The notes under the pieces: model-generated
Database searches by the model: none
What the model saw: only the letters and a program-made list of their open reading frames with translations
What the model was told of the DNA's origin: nothing
Assembly: GCF_013113835.1 (NCBI RefSeq)
Contig: NZ_VTYQ01000003.1
Coordinates: 62,001 to 126,000 of the forward strand
Direction of reading: 5' to 3'
DNA from: Vibrio sp. RE88
GTDB taxonomy: Bacteria > Pseudomonadota > Gammaproteobacteria > Enterobacterales > Vibrionaceae
Length of the DNA stretch: 64,000 bases
In this document: positions 28,017 through 36,836 of the stretch, one piece after another
Position numbering within the stretch: position 1 is the stretch's first letter
Layout of the letters: each line of letters opens with the position of its first letter
Made by a program: the position numbers and the translations under genes

Positions 28017-28904
28017 ATGAGAAGCCGCATTGAACAAGCGCTGTCTGAAGCGCCAGCTAAAGTCGCAGAGTTCCTTTCTCCTATTTTGTTAGCGGACGAT
28101 TTTGACGCAACGCTCTCTTCGGAACAATTTGCAGAGCTATTAACCATTTCCGGCTTAGAAGACGATGAGCTACGTGTAGCCCTACTTCCTTTTGCAGCAG
28201 CTTACTCTTATGCTCCTATCTCGAAATTCTACGTGGGTGCCATTGTTCGAGGACTCACCGGGCGTCTTTACTTTGGAGCAAACGTAGAGATCTTAGGTGC
28301 TCAGCTTGGCCAGACGGTACATGCAGAACAATCAGCAATTAGCCACGCTTGGATGAAAGGTGAGCAAGGCATCTCTGACATCACAATCAACTTCAGCCCA
28401 TGTGGCCACTGCCGCCAGTTTATGAACGAACTAACGACCGCAGACGAATTAGTGGTGCAATTACCTCAACGTGATGAGAAAACGCTGCAGGAATACCTAC
28501 CTGAATCCTTTGGTCCATCAGACCTTGGTATCAAATCCGGCTTGATGGCGACCATCGATCACGGCAAAAAGTGTGAAGAATCCGATGAGATGGTGTTGAA
28601 AGCACTTAATGCGCTCAATAAGAGCCATGCACCGTATACTCACAACTTGAGTGGTGTAAGCATTAAGCTGAAGAATGGCAAAGTATATCAAGGCGCTTAT
28701 GCTGAAAACGCCGCATTTAACCCTAGCCTTCCACCTCTGCAAGTCGCACTTATCCAGCTCTTGCTTGATGGTGAATCATTTGATGATATTGAAACAACGG
28801 CGCTTGTAGAAATGTCTGAAGGTACGATTAGTCACCTTGCGGATACGCAGTCAACTCTGGAAGCAATTAACCCAGATATTCCTGTCGCGTATCTGGCTAT
28901 TTAG
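28017..28904 (+). CDS. cdd: Cytidine deaminase
   Basis: Cdd deaminates cytidine and deoxycytidine to uridine and deoxyuridine in pyrimidine salvage. At 295 residues it is the two-domain enterobacterial type. Zinc ligands are H102, C129 and C132 with catalytic E104 (motifs [11 protein letters not shown] and CGHC), the same numbering as E. coli. The ATG at 28017 has AAGGA 6 bases upstream; a TTG further up is rejected. Confidence 0.95.
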   Translation: MRSRIEQALSEAPAKVAEFLSPILLADDFDATLSSEQFAELLTISGLEDDELRVALLPFAAAYSYAPISKFYVGAIVRGLTGRLYFGANVEILGAQLGQTVHAEQSAISHAWMKGEQGISDITINFSPCGHCRQFMNELTTADELVVQLPQRDEKTLQEYLPESFGPSDLGIKSGLMATIDHGKKCEESDEMVLKALNALNKSHAPYTHNLSGVSIKLKNGKVYQGAYAENAAFNPSLPPLQVALIQLLLDGESFDDIETTALVEMSEGTISHLADTQSTLEAINPDIPVAYLAI

Positions 28905-28915
28905 TCAAATAGATT

Positions 28916-28946
28916 AAGAAAGGCGCTGATGAGGCGCCTTTCTTGT
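28916..28946. terminator. Bidirectional terminator between cdd and the HD-GYP gene
   Basis: AAGAAAGGCGC (28916-28926) pairs with GCGCCTTTCTT (28934-28944). T-rich arms on both sides let it serve both converging genes. Confidence 0.85.
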
Positions 28947-28957
28947 ACATTTAAAAA

Positions 28958-30160
28958 TCAAACATCAAAGAAAGGGGTGGGATCGACTTCAAGGTTACTC
29001 GGCGCAATGGCTTTTTCGATTTTATACTGGCTATTTTTGATATCGACAAAGCTGACATCAACAAAGCGCTTATATTTACGCGAATAAAAACACTTCACTT
29101 CAGGTTTTAAGGGCTCGTCAGCATTCGATGTCCAAACAATACCTACTCTTCCATCACTCAGCTCGACCAAGGCCCCGACAGGATAAACACCAATACAGTT
29201 GATGAACTTATAAACCAAGTCACGATCAAGATGGAACGGCGTTAAACTCAATATTATCTTGAATGCCTCTGCTGAACTCATGCCTTTTTTATAACAGCGG
29301 TCCGCCGTCAATGCATCGTAAATATCAACGATACAACTCATTCGACCGTGAAGTGGAATTTCGTCACCTTTCAAGCCTTTCGGATAGCCATTCCCATCCA
29401 ACTTTTCATGGTGCATCAGGCAAACATCTCGGCTAATGTCGCCCAATCCGTCAACAGTAATAATGATCTCTTCTGCAAACACCTGATGCAGCTTCATATG
29501 ATCAAATTCTTCCGGAGTAAGCTTACCTGGCTTATGCAGAACCTTATCATCGACTTTGATTTTGCCGACGTCATGAATGATGCCACCAATCGCTAGCTGC
29601 TTAAGCGTGTCTTTTGGTAACTCAAGATGTTTACCAAACGTAACCAGTAAGGTGGCAACATTGACTGAGTGCTCAAGCAGATATTCGTCTTTACTGCGAA
29701 GTGCAGATACACAATGTAACGCATCCGAGTCAATCAATACTGCTTCAATAAGATCATCGGCCCAACCTTCTAAGTCATCGACATGAATCGACTTGTCATC
29801 AAATGTTTGGTTAAGAATCTTTTGAGCGAGCCCCTTAGCTTCACGAATAATCTTCGACGCTTTCTTCTGCTTGGAAAAGCGGCTCATAGATTTGCGTTTT
29901 ACTGGAGTGACAGACACGTCTTCTTCAGGTGGCTCCTCTTCAACGACAGGTTTGAAGACACTCCCTTTCGCGGAGAGACTTTGGTCCACCCACGCAAATT
30001 TAATCCCATTTTTCACAAGTTGCTGGATAGCCTGCTGGGAGGAAACCCTACCTGCATTGGCTAAATTGACGCGTTTGTTATCTTCGATTGCGGTAACAAA
30101 CATCCCAACCATTAACGTATCAATCGGAACTTTTATTGAGTTGCTTGGATCGTACTTCAT
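28958..30160 (-). CDS. HD-GYP c-di-GMP phosphodiesterase
   Basis: A 400-residue soluble protein. The N-terminal ~60 residues (VPIDTLMVGMFVTAIE) match the DUF3391 domain that often precedes HD-GYP. The HD-GYP domain follows with HD at 196-197 in GIIHDVGK, and HHEKLDGNGYP at 250-260; the GYP triplet is intact. It should hydrolyse c-di-GMP to pGpG or GMP. It stands alone, convergent with cdd. Confidence 0.92.
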   Translation of the reverse strand: MKYDPSNSIKVPIDTLMVGMFVTAIEDNKRVNLANAGRVSSQQAIQQLVKNGIKFAWVDQSLSAKGSVFKPVVEEEPPEEDVSVTPVKRKSMSRFSKQKKASKIIREAKGLAQKILNQTFDDKSIHVDDLEGWADDLIEAVLIDSDALHCVSALRSKDEYLLEHSVNVATLLVTFGKHLELPKDTLKQLAIGGIIHDVGKIKVDDKVLHKPGKLTPEEFDHMKLHQVFAEEIIITVDGLGDISRDVCLMHHEKLDGNGYPKGLKGDEIPLHGRMSCIVDIYDALTADRCYKKGMSSAEAFKIILSLTPFHLDRDLVYKFINCIGVYPVGALVELSDGRVGIVWTSNADEPLKPEVKCFYSRKYKRFVDVSFVDIKNSQYKIEKAIAPSNLEVDPTPFFDV

Positions 30161-30421
30161 CTATTGACTATGGCTGCTATTGTTATTTCTATAGTTTTAA
30201 TGAATTATAAGCTCAAACTCATCACTTTACTTAAGCATTTGCTCTATTGATACGTCACATATTTAAGAATTTTTCTGATACTAGACGAGTCCATTGTCTT
30301 AGATCGCCTTAACTCTCTCAGCACAAGCAGTAATAACGAAGAAATCATCGCACCCAAAATTAATTGTCCAGATTGTGTACTAGGCCAGATTTTGAGTTGC
30401 TGGACTAAAAACACCCACCTC

Positions 30422-30437
30422 ACGCAAACGTTTGCTT
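30422..30437 (+). promoter_or_regulatory. PurR operator of purT
   Basis: ACGCAAACGTTTGCTT fits the PurR consensus ACGCAAACGTTTTCNT almost perfectly. It covers the -35 element TTGCTT (30432-30437) of the promoter whose -10 is TATGAT (30454-30459). PurR with hypoxanthine or guanine should repress purT. Confidence 0.88.
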
Positions 30438-30459
30438 TTTGTGTTTATATCCGTATGAT
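30432..30459 (+). promoter_or_regulatory. Sigma-70 promoter of purT
   Basis: TTGCTT and TATGAT are separated by 16 bases, 40 bases before the purT start. The overlap with the PurR box supports the assignment. Confidence 0.7.
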
Positions 30460-30499
30460 TCGTGTCAATTTCATATCCACTTATTTAAAAAGGTTATCT

Positions 30500-31675
30500 A
30501 TGTTTGGTACTGCAACTCGTAAGAACGCGACACGCGTTTTACTCCTTGGCTCAGGAGAGCTAGGGAAAGAAGTCGCGATAGAATGTCAACGCTTGGGTTT
30601 AGAAGTCATCGCTTGTGACCGATATGAAAACGCGCCAGCCATGCAAGTAGCACACCGAAGCTACACACTGGAGATGCTTGATGGTGATGCATTAGAGCAG
30701 ATCATCGCCAAAGAACAACCTGATTACGTAGTACCTGAAATCGAAGCTATTGCCACAGACAAGCTTGTTGAGCTCGAAGCAAATGGGCTTAATGTAGTGC
30801 CAACAGCGAACGCAACTCGCCTAACAATGAATCGCGAAGGCATTCGCCGGTTGGCGGCTGAAGAGCTTGGCCTCACCACTTCGCCCTACCATTTTGCAAG
30901 CACCTATGAAGAGTTCACCCAAGCCATTGAGTCCGTTGGCATCCCGTGCGTATGTAAACCAATTATGAGCTCTTCCGGCAAAGGTCAAAGTGTTATCAAA
31001 TCGGCAGAGGATGTAGAGACAGCATGGCAGTATGCGCAAGAAGGTGGCCGCACAGGTGCCGGACGCGTCATTGTTGAAGGTTTTATCGATTTTGATTACG
31101 AAATCACCTTACTCACAGTCAAAGCTGTGGACGGTTTCCACTTCTGCGATCCGATTGGACATCGCCAAGAAGAAGGTGATTATCGCGAGTCATGGCAACC
31201 TCAAGCGATGTCCGATGAGGCGCTATCTGCCGCCCAAGACGCCGCCGGCAAGGTTGTCAATGCGCTAGGAGGTTATGGCATCTTTGGTGTAGAGCTGTTC
31301 GTTAAAGGCGACACCGTCATTTTCAACGAAGTCTCCCCTCGCCCGCATGACACCGGACTGGTCACTCTCATGTCTCAAGACAGTTCTGAATTCGCACTTC
31401 ATGTACGCGCTTTCACTGGCCTCCCTATTTCAGGTATCACCCAATACGGACCTACCGCTTCAGCCGTCATTTTGGGGCAAGGCCAATCCGATAACCTTAA
31501 GTTTGAAGGAATGGCAGACGCTCTAGCAGCACCACAAACTCAACTCCGATTGTTTGGAAAACCTGATATTAATGGACGCAGACGCCTAGGAGTGAGTATT
31601 GCTCGTAGAGAGACCATTGAGCAAGCGATTGAAAGCGCCGTTGCCAGCGCAGAAAAGATAAAAATCGTTTATTAA
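30500..31675 (+). CDS. purT: Formate-dependent GAR transformylase PurT
   Basis: PurT makes formylglycinamide ribonucleotide from GAR, formate and ATP, the folate-independent form of step 3 of purine synthesis. The 391-residue protein is an ATP-grasp enzyme with the N-terminal [12 protein letters not shown] motif, the [11 protein letters not shown] loop and the metal-binding [12 protein letters not shown] motif. The ATG at 30500 has AAGG upstream; a longer frame upstream crosses the promoter and is rejected. Confidence 0.95.
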   Translation: MFGTATRKNATRVLLLGSGELGKEVAIECQRLGLEVIACDRYENAPAMQVAHRSYTLEMLDGDALEQIIAKEQPDYVVPEIEAIATDKLVELEANGLNVVPTANATRLTMNREGIRRLAAEELGLTTSPYHFASTYEEFTQAIESVGIPCVCKPIMSSSGKGQSVIKSAEDVETAWQYAQEGGRTGAGRVIVEGFIDFDYEITLLTVKAVDGFHFCDPIGHRQEEGDYRESWQPQAMSDEALSAAQDAAGKVVNALGGYGIFGVELFVKGDTVIFNEVSPRPHDTGLVTLMSQDSSEFALHVRAFTGLPISGITQYGPTASAVILGQGQSDNLKFEGMADALAAPQTQLRLFGKPDINGRRRLGVSIARRETIEQAIESAVASAEKIKIVY

Positions 31676-31680
31676 AATAA

Positions 31681-31709
31681 AAGCCCCTGAGCTTATTCAG
31701 GGGCTTTCA
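31681..31709 (+). terminator. Rho-independent terminator of purT
   Basis: AAGCCCCTGA (31681-31690) pairs with TCAGGGGCTT (31697-31706), 5 bases past the stop. The A-rich left flank gives a T-run on the minus strand too, so it can also end tpm. Confidence 0.88.
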
Positions 31710-31712
31710 TCA

Positions 31713-32360
31713 TTAACTTTCAATCAAATACACTTCTTCGGCGAAGCTGGATAACCCTTTCTTCGCTATCTTAGGATGGTTTTCATCTGCGTTATCACGA
31801 TACAGTTTAGTGATGCGGTATTCTGAGAATAAAGTGCGAACTTCGTTTTCGGTTACTGAAAACGGAGGACCAGCCATTTCCGCTTGCGGGTAATCTAAGG
31901 TAACTAACAGAATTCTTCCGCCCGGTTTCAGCAGCGATTTAACGCGTTGGACGTAATCTGCGCGCATTTCTTCCGGTAAAGCGACCAGAGCGGCACGATC
32001 ATACACAATCTCTACTGGTTGAACGGGTGCCGTAAAGATGTCTCCAGTGTAAATAGACAGTTCATCAAACTGATACAGTTCATGCTGACCGTTTACAGGG
32101 ATCACCGTAGGTGTATAAAAATGCTCGGAAAAAAATGAGCGGACCGCGATTTTACTTAGTTCGACACCCTGAACGTCTTCATGCTTGGTCGCTAACCAAA
32201 CAAGATCTTCTGTTTTGCCACATAGTGGGACAAACACTTTATCTTCTCTGCTTGGCTTGGTTTCGGACCAATACTCAACCAGCAGCGGGTTTACATCTTC
32301 TAGGTGAAAACCAATTTGGTTTGATGCCCATTTACTGTGCCAAAATTCTGGATCTTTCAT
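31713..32360 (-). CDS. tpm: Thiopurine S-methyltransferase
   Basis: A 215-residue SAM-dependent methyltransferase. The N-terminal [14 protein letters not shown] segment and the [19 protein letters not shown] motif identify the bacterial TPMT family, which methylates thiopurines and, in some bacteria, selenium and tellurium compounds. It is convergent with purT and shares its terminator. Confidence 0.92.
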   Translation of the reverse strand: MKDPEFWHSKWASNQIGFHLEDVNPLLVEYWSETKPSREDKVFVPLCGKTEDLVWLATKHEDVQGVELSKIAVRSFFSEHFYTPTVIPVNGQHELYQFDELSIYTGDIFTAPVQPVEIVYDRAALVALPEEMRADYVQRVKSLLKPGGRILLVTLDYPQAEMAGPPFSVTENEVRTLFSEYRITKLYRDNADENHPKIAKKGLSSFAEEVYLIES

Positions 32361-32676
32361 TTCTATTCCCTACCTGACGTGACTGCCTCATAGCCTATAC
32401 GAAAGCGTTTCTTAGTGGTATCCCTCAAACTGTATAAACCGTTCAGATTAGGTTCAGGTAAGGTGTTTATACTTATTTACAACTTGAGAATGAACCATAA
32501 GGAAATCGGGCACTCAAATAAATTGAGAGTTAGTTCAAACAATTACACCATAGGATAACTCCTACATTGTAATTCGCCAGCTAGCCCCCATATAAACTTT
32601 AGAGATTGGTACGTTTTGGCTGTTGAGCCTTTTCTTACACCGTTTACCCAAGACGCTACGAATCTAAGGAGAGTGA
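32361..32676. other. Non-coding region upstream of relV
   Basis: No gene seen. It carries a perfect 8-bp inverted repeat GTATAAAC (32432-32439) / GTTTATAC (32465-32472) with two GTTCAG direct repeats inside (32441-32446 and 32452-32457), and a small CTCAA/TTGAG hairpin near 32513. It must contain the tpm and relV promoters. Confidence 0.6.
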
Positions 32677-33450
32677 ATGAGCCTATTTTTGCGAACTACG
32701 GCCCTGATGCTTTTAATGCTCAGCCGCGCGCCAGCTTTCGCCGCTATTCCAACAGCACCCGGTAGTGAGGAAAATCGTTCGACTAACCAGAACGAAGTCT
32801 GTTCCAAAGCATTCAAACACAACCTGAGTGGCCTGTACGGCATCCAATCCACACCAACAACTCCACTTCAACCCTACTCTGACTTCGACATTCTATACAG
32901 CAAAGCGCACCAAGCTCAGGCTGAACTAGAAATGCTCTGTAAGAGCACTGCAATGCTGACCTCAACAGATGCGCACTTTGCTGGTGTGAAATCTGCAGAA
33001 CGAGCAAAGCAAAAAATCGCCTATGAACTTGATGGTGATGCTGAGCGTATTACTGACCTTGCCCGTGCGACGATTGTTGCCGATGACATCGAAGGCTTGA
33101 TGTCGGCTTATGAAGTGTTAAACCGTGAAACAACGGTGGTGAAAGTAAAAAACCGCTTTAAGAAACCTGGGGCTTCGGGCTATCGTGACCTAAATCTACT
33201 GGTCCAGCTTCCAAAGACCAACTTGGTTGCTGAAGTTCAGCTACACCTTAAAGCCATTGCTGACGTAAAAAGTGGTCCAGAACATGACCTGTACGAGCGT
33301 ATTCAGAAAATTGAACGTCAAGCAGCTTCAGAAAGCCGAGACATCAGCGAGTTTGAATTCGCCCAGATTAAGTCAATGCGCGCTCAGTCGAAAGCGCTTT
33401 ACCAAGAAGCATGGCAGCCTTATATTACTACCCATCTAAGTGCCGCCTAG
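32677..33450 (+). CDS. relV: Small (p)ppGpp synthetase RelV
   Basis: A 257-residue protein with a RelA/SpoT synthetase-like domain (about 60-220). Motifs seen are ITDLARATIV, SGYRDLNLLV and AEVQLHLKAI, the last carrying the catalytic Glu region. Length matches the Vibrio RelV synthetase, which makes (p)ppGpp without RelA or SpoT. The first ~22 residues look like a Sec signal peptide ending in AFA-A, odd for an enzyme that uses cytoplasmic GTP and ATP. AAGGAGAGTGA gives a strong ribosome binding site. Confidence 0.88.
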   Translation: MSLFLRTTALMLLMLSRAPAFAAIPTAPGSEENRSTNQNEVCSKAFKHNLSGLYGIQSTPTTPLQPYSDFDILYSKAHQAQAELEMLCKSTAMLTSTDAHFAGVKSAERAKQKIAYELDGDAERITDLARATIVADDIEGLMSAYEVLNRETTVVKVKNRFKKPGASGYRDLNLLVQLPKTNLVAEVQLHLKAIADVKSGPEHDLYERIQKIERQAASESRDISEFEFAQIKSMRAQSKALYQEAWQPYITTHLSAA

Positions 33451-33468
33451 GCCTAACTAAATGCTATC

Positions 33469-33499
33469 AACCCCTTCTCATTGAAGGGGTTGTTTTTTT
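33469..33499 (+). terminator. Rho-independent terminator of relV
   Basis: AACCCCTTC (33469-33477) pairs with GAAGGGGTT (33483-33491), followed by GTTTTTTTC. It lies just before the ASCH protein gene, so that gene needs its own promoter or read-through. Confidence 0.92.
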
Positions 33500-33510
33500 C
33501 AAGGAAGATG

Positions 33511-33978
33511 ATGACCCCACAACAGCAAGCGTTTCTGAACCAATACCTCACCACACTCACACCTCAACAGCGAGAATTAATACCAGACACCATCGCTGAA
33601 TATTTTTGCGCTGACGAGTTTAATGCCAACGAATGTGCAAGGTTGATTAATGAAGGTACAAAGCGAGCTTCCTGCAGCCTGAAACAAGGCTACGACATTG
33701 AGCAAGAGCCTCTTCCTCAGGTGGGCCGCATTACAGTAGTGCTTAACTGGCAGCAAGAGCCGGTTTGCATCATTCGCCTCACAGAGGTTTCTATCTGCCC
33801 TTTCGATCAAGTTACTGAAGAGTTTGCCCACTCAGAAGGAGAAGGTGACCTGAGCTATGAATGGTGGTGTGATGCACACATTAAATTCTTTACTCAGTAC
33901 GCTGGGGAGATCGGCGCCGAATTCAATTTTCAGTCAGAGCTGGTACTAGAACGATTCGAAAAAGTGTACCCGCTGTAA
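33511..33978 (+). CDS. ASCH domain protein
   Basis: About 155 residues from the second of two tandem ATGs; AAGGA lies 5 bases before it. The ASCH-like fold is suggested by RASCSL, then a beta-rich segment with GRITVVLNWQQEPVCIIRLTEV and the EGEGDLSYEWW loop. ASCH domains are RNA-binding, some being nucleosidases or acting on modified cytidines. The function of this group is not established. Confidence 0.75.
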   Translation: MTPQQQAFLNQYLTTLTPQQRELIPDTIAEYFCADEFNANECARLINEGTKRASCSLKQGYDIEQEPLPQVGRITVVLNWQQEPVCIIRLTEVSICPFDQVTEEFAHSEGEGDLSYEWWCDAHIKFFTQYAGEIGAEFNFQSELVLERFEKVYPL

Positions 33979-34105
33979 GCCTTACTCTGCTCGACTGCTG
34001 AGGGCTAGCCTGACGCCCCTCAGCACATATCCGATCATAAATTCTGCACGCGATAAAATCATAAACTATCCTTTTATCAGTGACATAAGAATAAGAAACG
34101 AATCT

Positions 34106-35089
34106 ATGATCCTTTGCAGGCAGTTTTTCCTCTCTCTCATTCCTCTGGTAATCGTTAACGTTGCGTGGGCACAAATCGACTACGGACCAGTGCAAAGCTA
34201 TACACAGTCGCCTTTCCATACCAACAGTTTGTCCCCTCAGCTCCGCTCTGGATTTTCAATGGATGAAGACGAGGTGGAAGTCTATGGGACAGGCACCATT
34301 TCAAGTATTTGGGCAGTCACTCCAGACTACGAGTTAGACTACTACCAAAATCAGATTGCCGTTGGTGGGAAATGGCAGTTCTCTTCAGAATGGCAATTAG
34401 AGCTAAGCTATCGCTGGAACTACGCTGGTAATAACCACCTCGATCGATTAACCATTGCGTTTCACGATTGGGTTGGCATTGACCAAAATGGCCGAGAAGA
34501 TGTGGATAATGATCGCTTTGTGATCAATATGCCTGACTATGGCATAGAGTTGGAAGACTTCCGCGGAGAAAGCCTAAGCCACGCGATAACCAGTTACATG
34601 CAATACCAGTTTATCAATAAAGAACATCACGGGCTTTCAGTCGGGGCCTCTCTTTACTACAACGACACCAAACATGGAATTTTCAGTTCTTCAGAGTTCG
34701 AGCAAGGTATTCAGCTCAACTACGGCTATCGCCGCGATAAACACTCCCTAGACACCCTACTTGCGATCACTTTTCGCAATACGCCAACAGTCTTCAAAGA
34801 GATGCCTTATCGCTCTAGCACCTGGACGGTTGGAGCTAGCTATCGCTACCAGCTATTGGAAAGACATCATCTTATTGGGCAAATCGCTTTTCATGAGGGT
34901 GTATCCGATGGGGAGGATGAATTTTCCAAGCCGTCGACCGAATTCACCTTTGGCTATCGCTATCAGATGGAGAATTCAGCCATTGAATTGACCGCAGTGG
35001 AAAACATGTTTAACGCAGACAACAGCACCGATATCGCCTTTGGAATAGGATATCGGTACCGCTTTGGAGGTTCAGATAACCAAGCTTAA
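34106..35089 (+). CDS. Outer membrane beta-barrel protein, DUF3187-like
   Basis: A 327-residue protein with a signal peptide (about 1-22, ending AWA-Q). Many alternating aromatic strands follow (LSYRWNY, LNYGYRR, FGYRYQM) and the C-terminal part ends in IGYRYRFGG, typical of outer membrane barrels. The early PVQSYTQSPFHTNSL segment matches DUF3187 as I recall it. No function is known. Its end overlaps the convergent Spo0M-like gene by 4 bases. Confidence 0.7.
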   Translation: MILCRQFFLSLIPLVIVNVAWAQIDYGPVQSYTQSPFHTNSLSPQLRSGFSMDEDEVEVYGTGTISSIWAVTPDYELDYYQNQIAVGGKWQFSSEWQLELSYRWNYAGNNHLDRLTIAFHDWVGIDQNGREDVDNDRFVINMPDYGIELEDFRGESLSHAITSYMQYQFINKEHHGLSVGASLYYNDTKHGIFSSSEFEQGIQLNYGYRRDKHSLDTLLAITFRNTPTVFKEMPYRSSTWTVGASYRYQLLERHHLIGQIAFHEGVSDGEDEFSKPSTEFTFGYRYQMENSAIELTAVENMFNADNSTDIAFGIGYRYRFGGSDNQA

Positions 35090-35829
35090 ACTGAAAGCAC
35101 TCGGCTAACCGCAGAGCTGATTTCAGCATCGCTGGCGTTAAGGCTCAAAGAGAAAGAAACGTACTGGTCACCACGCATGCTAAGCGAACGATCAACTTCC
35201 GCTAAACAATGCATAACACTGCCATCCAGTATGAAAGACAGCTCTATTTCTTTCTTGTTAATGAAACCATTGTTGCGGAATTCTATCTCCTGATAGCAAC
35301 CAGATTTAGATGAGAAGTTACTGCCTCGCAAATGCCCTTTTTCCACATCTGCTTTGACCATTCCAAAGCCCGCCTGCTCTATAGCTGAAATCACTTTGGA
35401 AGCGACAGGCAATGCTTTCACTTCAACGAAGTCACGATCTTTAGGGTCAATCGCGAAATCGATGTCTAGCGTTGTTTCTACCCATACGTGGCACTGATTC
35501 TTCATTGCATTCAGCGCCGTAATTGGGGTCTCATCATCTAACTTTAATTCAAACGGAACCTGTTTATGTTCCTGAGGCTGAATGGTGAAAGGCTGAACCG
35601 CTTGAAGGCTACCAATGGTGAAATTCTGATAGCTGGCACCGTTATCACTCTCCACTTTAACTTCAGTGCAAAGCTTGAGATTAATGGCATCAATTTGCTG
35701 CTCAACATCGCCACCCTGAATATGAACCACGCCCTTCAGAGTTTCTCCCTGAAACACAGACATACTCTCAAGAACCGTATCCACTTTTGCAGCTCCAATT
35801 CCCAGTGACGCCTTTAACTTACCAAACAT
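35086..35829 (-). CDS. Spo0M-like arrestin-fold protein
   Basis: A 247-residue protein resembling sporulation-control protein Spo0M, with an arrestin-like beta-sandwich fold. The start (MFGKLKASLGIGAAKVDTVLE) and the GETLKGVVHIQGG segment are characteristic. Non-sporulating proteobacteria carry it too, so the name does not describe its role here. The function is unknown, possibly a cytoplasmic scaffold. Confidence 0.82.
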   Translation of the reverse strand: MFGKLKASLGIGAAKVDTVLESMSVFQGETLKGVVHIQGGDVEQQIDAINLKLCTEVKVESDNGASYQNFTIGSLQAVQPFTIQPQEHKQVPFELKLDDETPITALNAMKNQCHVWVETTLDIDFAIDPKDRDFVEVKALPVASKVISAIEQAGFGMVKADVEKGHLRGSNFSSKSGCYQEIEFRNNGFINKKEIELSFILDGSVMHCLAEVDRSLSMRGDQYVSFSLSLNASDAEISSAVSRVLSV

Positions 35830-35963
35830 AAGGTTTCCTTTTACTTTCTATGTCGTTATTGTTTCTGATTAACATGCGCGGTTATCGAGTCGCAAGACAT
35901 TTATCTGAATAATGTGTAAACCATCGGTTAGACTGCTTAATCCGCAACCAGAGTTGCAATTTC

Positions 35964-35993
35964 ATGACAAATGAACCACCATTTGTATAGTCA
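35964..35993 (+). promoter_or_regulatory. hutC promoter with HutC operator
   Basis: ATGACA (35964-35969) and TATAGT (35986-35991) are spaced by 16 bases. TGTATAGTCA (35984-35993), within ATTTGTATAGTCAAAT, resembles the operator found before hutI and covers the -10 element, which suggests autorepression. Confidence 0.6.
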
Positions 35994-36015
35994 AATGCAT
36001 AATTATTAAATCATC

Positions 36016-36729
36016 ATGAGCCAATCGCCATTATATCTTCAAATAAAACAATATATTACTGACAAAATTGATTCCGGACATTGGCCTGTGGGTCATCGTA
36101 TATCGACTGAACTTGAGCTAACAGAACAATTCAAGGTTAGCCGAATGACGGTCAATAAGGCGATTCGCGATTTGGTCGCCGAAGGCAAGCTTCAGAGGCG
36201 GCCTAGAGTAGGCACCTTTGTTTGCGCTCCTGATGATAAGGCGGAATCTCCATTACTGGATATCCAAAACATTGCTGAAGAAGTGAAATTACGAGGTAAA
36301 AAATACTCTAGTAAGGTAATCAAACAAGCCTCAATGCTCGCTGATGAAACAGTTGCGATAAAGTTAGGAGTGATGTTGAACAGCCCGATTTTCTATAGTG
36401 AAATCATTCACTTTGAAGATAATTCTCCTATTCAATATGAACTTCGCTGGGTCAACAGTGCCTACGCGCCTGACTATCTTGAACAAGACTTTACCCAAAT
36501 CACCCCAAATCAATATCTGTCTGAGAACTGCCCACTGAGTGCTATCGAACATACCGTTGAAGCCATCGTTGCAGATGATGAGGTGCGTACCGCCTTGAGA
36601 CTCGGTGCTAACGAACCTTGCCTGCTACTGAACAGAAGGACATGGAGCCAAGATAAGCTCGTGAGTTCTGCATTGCTTTACCACCCGGGTACTCGCTACA
36701 AATTAAGCTCCAAAATATTACTCGGTTAA
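36016..36729 (+). CDS. hutC: Histidine utilisation repressor HutC
   Basis: A 237-residue GntR-family regulator of the HutC subgroup. The N-terminal winged helix has the WPVGHRISTELELTEQFKVSRMTVNKAIRDL pattern, and the C-terminal UTRA domain (about 85-230) binds urocanate, the inducer in known HutC proteins. It lies first in the hut cluster, with a gap of 107 bases to hutI that contains a second operator and promoter. Confidence 0.94.
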   Translation: MSQSPLYLQIKQYITDKIDSGHWPVGHRISTELELTEQFKVSRMTVNKAIRDLVAEGKLQRRPRVGTFVCAPDDKAESPLLDIQNIAEEVKLRGKKYSSKVIKQASMLADETVAIKLGVMLNSPIFYSEIIHFEDNSPIQYELRWVNSAYAPDYLEQDFTQITPNQYLSENCPLSAIEHTVEAIVADDEVRTALRLGANEPCLLLNRRTWSQDKLVSSALLYHPGTRYKLSSKILLG

Positions 36730-36782
36730 AGCATTTCATACTTTTTACTGATCACATTTTTGCAACAAGCCACTTGATCAAT

Positions 36783-36813
36783 TGTTATACCTGAACAATT
36801 ATTTGTATATACA
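36783..36813 (+). promoter_or_regulatory. hutIGUH promoter with HutC operator
   Basis: TTGTTA (36783-36788) and TATATA (36806-36811) are spaced by 17 bases. The perfect palindrome TGTATATACA (36804-36813) covers the -10, as at hutC. A second inverted repeat AATTGTT/AACAATT (36780-36800) spans the -35 region. Confidence 0.7.
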
Positions 36814-36836
36814 TTTAAACTTATGGACTCAATTAC

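Larger units (their letters stand above)
30161..30499. other. Divergent promoter region HD-GYP / purT
   Basis: AT-rich, no gene seen. The right part holds the purT promoter and PurR box. GTCCAG and CTGGAC at about 30367 and 30400 could pair over a long loop. The left part must hold the HD-GYP promoter, which I could not pick out. Confidence 0.6.

Noticed and set aside
30392..30499. 36-codon N-terminal extension of PurT
   Set aside because: It would cross the purT promoter and PurR box; the ATG at 30500 has a ribosome binding site and matches the family start.
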